Shown here: positions 14,306-18,330 of the stretch, in pieces
Numbering within the stretch: the first letter of the stretch is position 1
Layout: the number at the start of each line of letters is the position of its first letter
NCBI GenBank assembly: GCA_037147235.1
Contig: JBAWVO010000114.1
Span: 1-18,330, forward strand
Source of the DNA: JANXQG01 sp037147235
GTDB lineage: Bacteria > Planctomycetota > Planctomycetia > Pirellulales > Thermoguttaceae
DNA: 18,330 nucleotides
Direction: 5' to 3'
Program-made: the position numbers and the translations under genes
Notes under the pieces: generated by a model
What the model was told of the DNA's origin: nothing
What the model saw: only the letters and a program-made list of their open reading frames with translations
Database searches by the model: none

Positions 14306-15421
14306 CTATTCTCCCGCTCTCTCTTTTCCAGATGATACCGAACCAATCCTCCGGGCCCGGATCGAGGAGCCGCCCTTGCGGGTAAACTTCTCGACCGCCC
14401 CCACATTCCCTTCGACGACCCAGTAGTTGACGTCGGCCAGACCGAGATTGTCGGGGTCATAGATATTAAATGCCGTGGCCTGCCATTCGTTGCGGATATC
14501 TGTCTGCCCCTTCCCGGCAATCTCCATATCCAGTTGTTCGATCGAAAAGCCGTGCTTGCCCGTCACCGAGATGGCGTGGGTGCAACGTTGCGCACCCACC
14601 CGGCCAAAGCGGGAGGCATGGTATGCGGACACAAATTCCAAGCCGTTGATGTTGGAGGCCAAATTGATGTTGTCCCCGTCAGTGTGCTCGTTGACAAGGA
14701 TGCCGGTATGATATCCGGTCACGACCACGTTCCGCAGGATGGTTAATGCGGCGTTATTACACGCCGGAGTGATCAGGCCGCTGGTGCCGTGGGTCGGTTT
14801 GGAGGCCTGCACGTTGTACACGCCGGTGTTGACGAACACGTTTTCGATCTTGCATTGCAGGGCGTAGTGCAGGTCGATGCCTCCAATGCCCGGATCGTCA
14901 TCGGTCCGGACATCCAAATTCTTGATGACCACATTGACCGCCGAGAATCCTCCGTAAAGGGACTTGGGCGAACTACTGGCCGAGATGACCGCGGGGCCTG
15001 ATTTGGACAGGCTCTTAACGATCGTGCCGTTATTCTGCAACGGAAATGCCCCAATCGTCCCAAAAATTGGTGTTGGTTCTCCTTCACCCACGATTTCCAC
15101 GGTAATCCAACTCGGTATAGGTTTCGAGACTGCGGGGATCAATATCCGCCCGCGATATACGCCGGCCGGTAGGTACATGCGTCCGCCTCCGGCCTCGATT
15201 ACCGCCGTCAGGCATGACGAAAACGCTTCGGAGTTGTCCGTCTTGTCGTCGCCCACCGCTCCGTATTTAAGAACATTGAACACCCGCGCATTCACGGCGT
15301 CCGCGCGGTATTCGCAGCGCAGCTTGTTCAGTTCCCCCGCGGAAACGGTCGGGACGAAAGACGGCATCGCCATGGCGGCGACCAGGAAGGCCGTAAAGCG
15401 GCGGGTAACGTGGCTTATCAT
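14306..15421 (-). CDS. Secreted pectate-lyase-3-type beta-helix protein
   Basis: This is a 371-aa protein. Residues 1-28 form a Sec signal peptide (MISHVTRRF start, hydrophobic TAFLVAAMAM, VSAGE cleavage region). The mature protein opens with RVFNVLKYGAVGDDKTDNSE (47-66) and AGGGRMYLPAGVY (77-89), the hallmark of the pectate lyase superfamily 3 right-handed beta-helix (phage-tailspike/pectate-lyase-like). Later strands such as NNAALTILRNVVVTGYHTGI and NGLEFVSAYHASRFGR fit parallel beta-helix coils. It is probably an exported polysaccharide-binding or -degrading protein; the substrate cannot be read from sequence. The start is backed by GGAG about 9 bases upstream. The C-terminus (ADVNYWVVEGNVGAVEKF, then RARRIGSVSSGKERAGE) may be altered, because another frame stays open 37 bases further. 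Confidence 0.82.
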   Translation of the reverse strand: MISHVTRRFTAFLVAAMAMPSFVPTVSAGELNKLRCEYRADAVNARVFNVLKYGAVGDDKTDNSEAFSSCLTAVIEAGGGRMYLPAGVYRGRILIPAVSKPIPSWITVEIVGEGEPTPIFGTIGAFPLQNNGTIVKSLSKSGPAVISASSSPKSLYGGFSAVNVVIKNLDVRTDDDPGIGGIDLHYALQCKIENVFVNTGVYNVQASKPTHGTSGLITPACNNAALTILRNVVVTGYHTGILVNEHTDGDNINLASNINGLEFVSAYHASRFGRVGAQRCTHAISVTGKHGFSIEQLDMEIAGKGQTDIRNEWQATAFNIYDPDNLGLADVNYWVVEGNVGAVEKFTRKGGSSIRARRIGSVSSGKERAGE

Positions 15422-16067
15422 TTGGATTCTCCGTGGGCGGGTAGAAGCGGGTTGGCGGCGTTACCGATCAGAAACCTCTCTTTTCGACAACCGGAACGAA
15501 TGCCATTCTACACTCCGCGCTTGCAATCGCCACAAAAGGGCTGGCAAAATCCTGCGATTCAAATTGTTTGCCAGTCAAGAAAAACCGCTGGTTTTCTGAC
15601 TTTTTAACGGCGGCCGAGCCGCTTCGCTGCGGAGGAGGGTGTGACCGCCGCAGGTCGCGTTCCCAATCCTCGACGTCAGCGGCCTGGCCGACCACCGCCC
15701 GATGAGTCGGACGGACAACTTTACGCACAACATGGCCGAACTTACCGGATCTGCGGTCTTGATTGGCAAGAACGGTGTGAACCGGCTAGGTTAGGGGTGA
15801 TCCCGGCCCGTCTAGCCGCTGCGAAAGCTGAATAGTTGCGTTCGCACATCGGACGATTCAAAGAAAGTGTTGTAGCTAACGGTCGGCACGTAAATTGACC
15901 GGCTTCTGAAGATACAACCGTCAGATTTAGTACAAACGATGCGTGTCCAAGAGAAAATTGGATGGAAAAGCCAACTTCCTCGGTTAACGCAAGCTATATG
16001 ATACTTGGAAGGGTGTGTTGCCTCTGGGCAATACTAGCAAAATCTGCCGCTCTCTAGACCAAGACCA
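15422..16067. other. Divergent intergenic region between secreted protein and sensor kinase
   Basis: No supported gene is seen. It contains the 5' flank of the beta-helix gene (15422-15600), the second copy of the GC-rich repeat (15605-15655) and a forward peptide frame (about 15656-15793) described as a finding. The AT-richer stretch 15840-16067 should hold the promoter of the kinase, but no clear boxes are called. Confidence 0.5.
15605..15655. repeat. Short GC-rich repeat, copy 2 (upstream of 14306-15421)
   Basis: GCCGCTTCGCTGCGGAG at 15618-15634 is identical to 14237-14253, with similar flanks (TGACTTTT before, GCAGGT after). It supports duplication of the two secreted-gene units or independent spread of a short genomic repeat. 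Confidence 0.7.

Positions 16068-18330
<2,263 letters not shown>

Noticed and set aside
15641..15835. + strand frame starting MTAAGRVPNPRR
   Set aside because: It is low-complexity and Arg/Pro-rich and begins in repeat DNA; another frame through the same bases looks more protein-like.

Overview
The window looks like a chromosomal piece of a planctomycete, probably near Pirellula or Rhodopirellula. Two things suggest this: the gene order of a planctomycete/verrucomicrobia-type (PVM) bacterial microcompartment locus, and the many short palindromic repeats in gaps and even inside genes. Most CDSs lack a strong Shine-Dalgarno site. No rRNA, tRNA or CRISPR array was seen. The taxonomic call is inference; no search could be run.

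Region 1 (1-5796, + strand) is part of a PVM microcompartment operon. In order it holds an acetate/acyl kinase, a BMC-P shell protein, a CoA-acylating aldehyde dehydrogenase with an N-terminal encapsulation-type helix, a second BMC-P protein, an unrecognised protein with an N-terminal encapsulation-type helix and an RpiB-like C-terminal half, a third BMC-P protein, and a class II (fuculose-phosphate-type) aldolase with a C-terminal encapsulation-type helix. The family pathway is cleavage of deoxysugar phosphates to DHAP and lactaldehyde, oxidation to an acyl-CoA, conversion to acyl phosphate and kinase-driven ATP formation. The phosphotransacylase and hexameric shell genes are not in the window and probably lie upstream. 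Gaps between the genes are packed with palindromic repeats, some of which appear to supply ribosome binding sites.

Region 2 (5797-6285) is a scrapyard: an antitoxin lacking its N-terminus is joined in frame to the C-terminal end of a group II intron maturase.

Region 3 (6286-12850, - strand) is a two-gene type III-like restriction-modification system: a large DNA methyltransferase (Mod, 1085 aa) followed one base later by a helicase-nuclease (Res, 1101 aa). The catalytic and target-recognition part of mod has visibly lower GC than the rest of the pair, which suggests domain exchange. The Res C-terminal nuclease-like motif reads PD...EPH instead of a standard PD...ExK.

Region 4 (12851-16067) starts with remnants of what may be an insertion-sequence end. 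It continues with two secreted-protein loci on the - strand: a pectate-lyase-3-type beta-helix protein and a neighbour split into two frames. The two loci share similar signal peptides, a similar C-terminal peptide and the same short repeat upstream, so they look like recombined paralogues.

Region 5 (16068-18330, + strand) is the 5' part of a hybrid sensor histidine kinase (TM, CHASE-like, TM, HisKA, HATPase, start of a receiver). Its ATPase domain contains a nested palindromic repeat that keeps the frame. The outer repeat is the same element, read in the same frame, as one inside the unrecognised microcompartment gene. This shared protein-coding repeat is the most unusual feature of the window.
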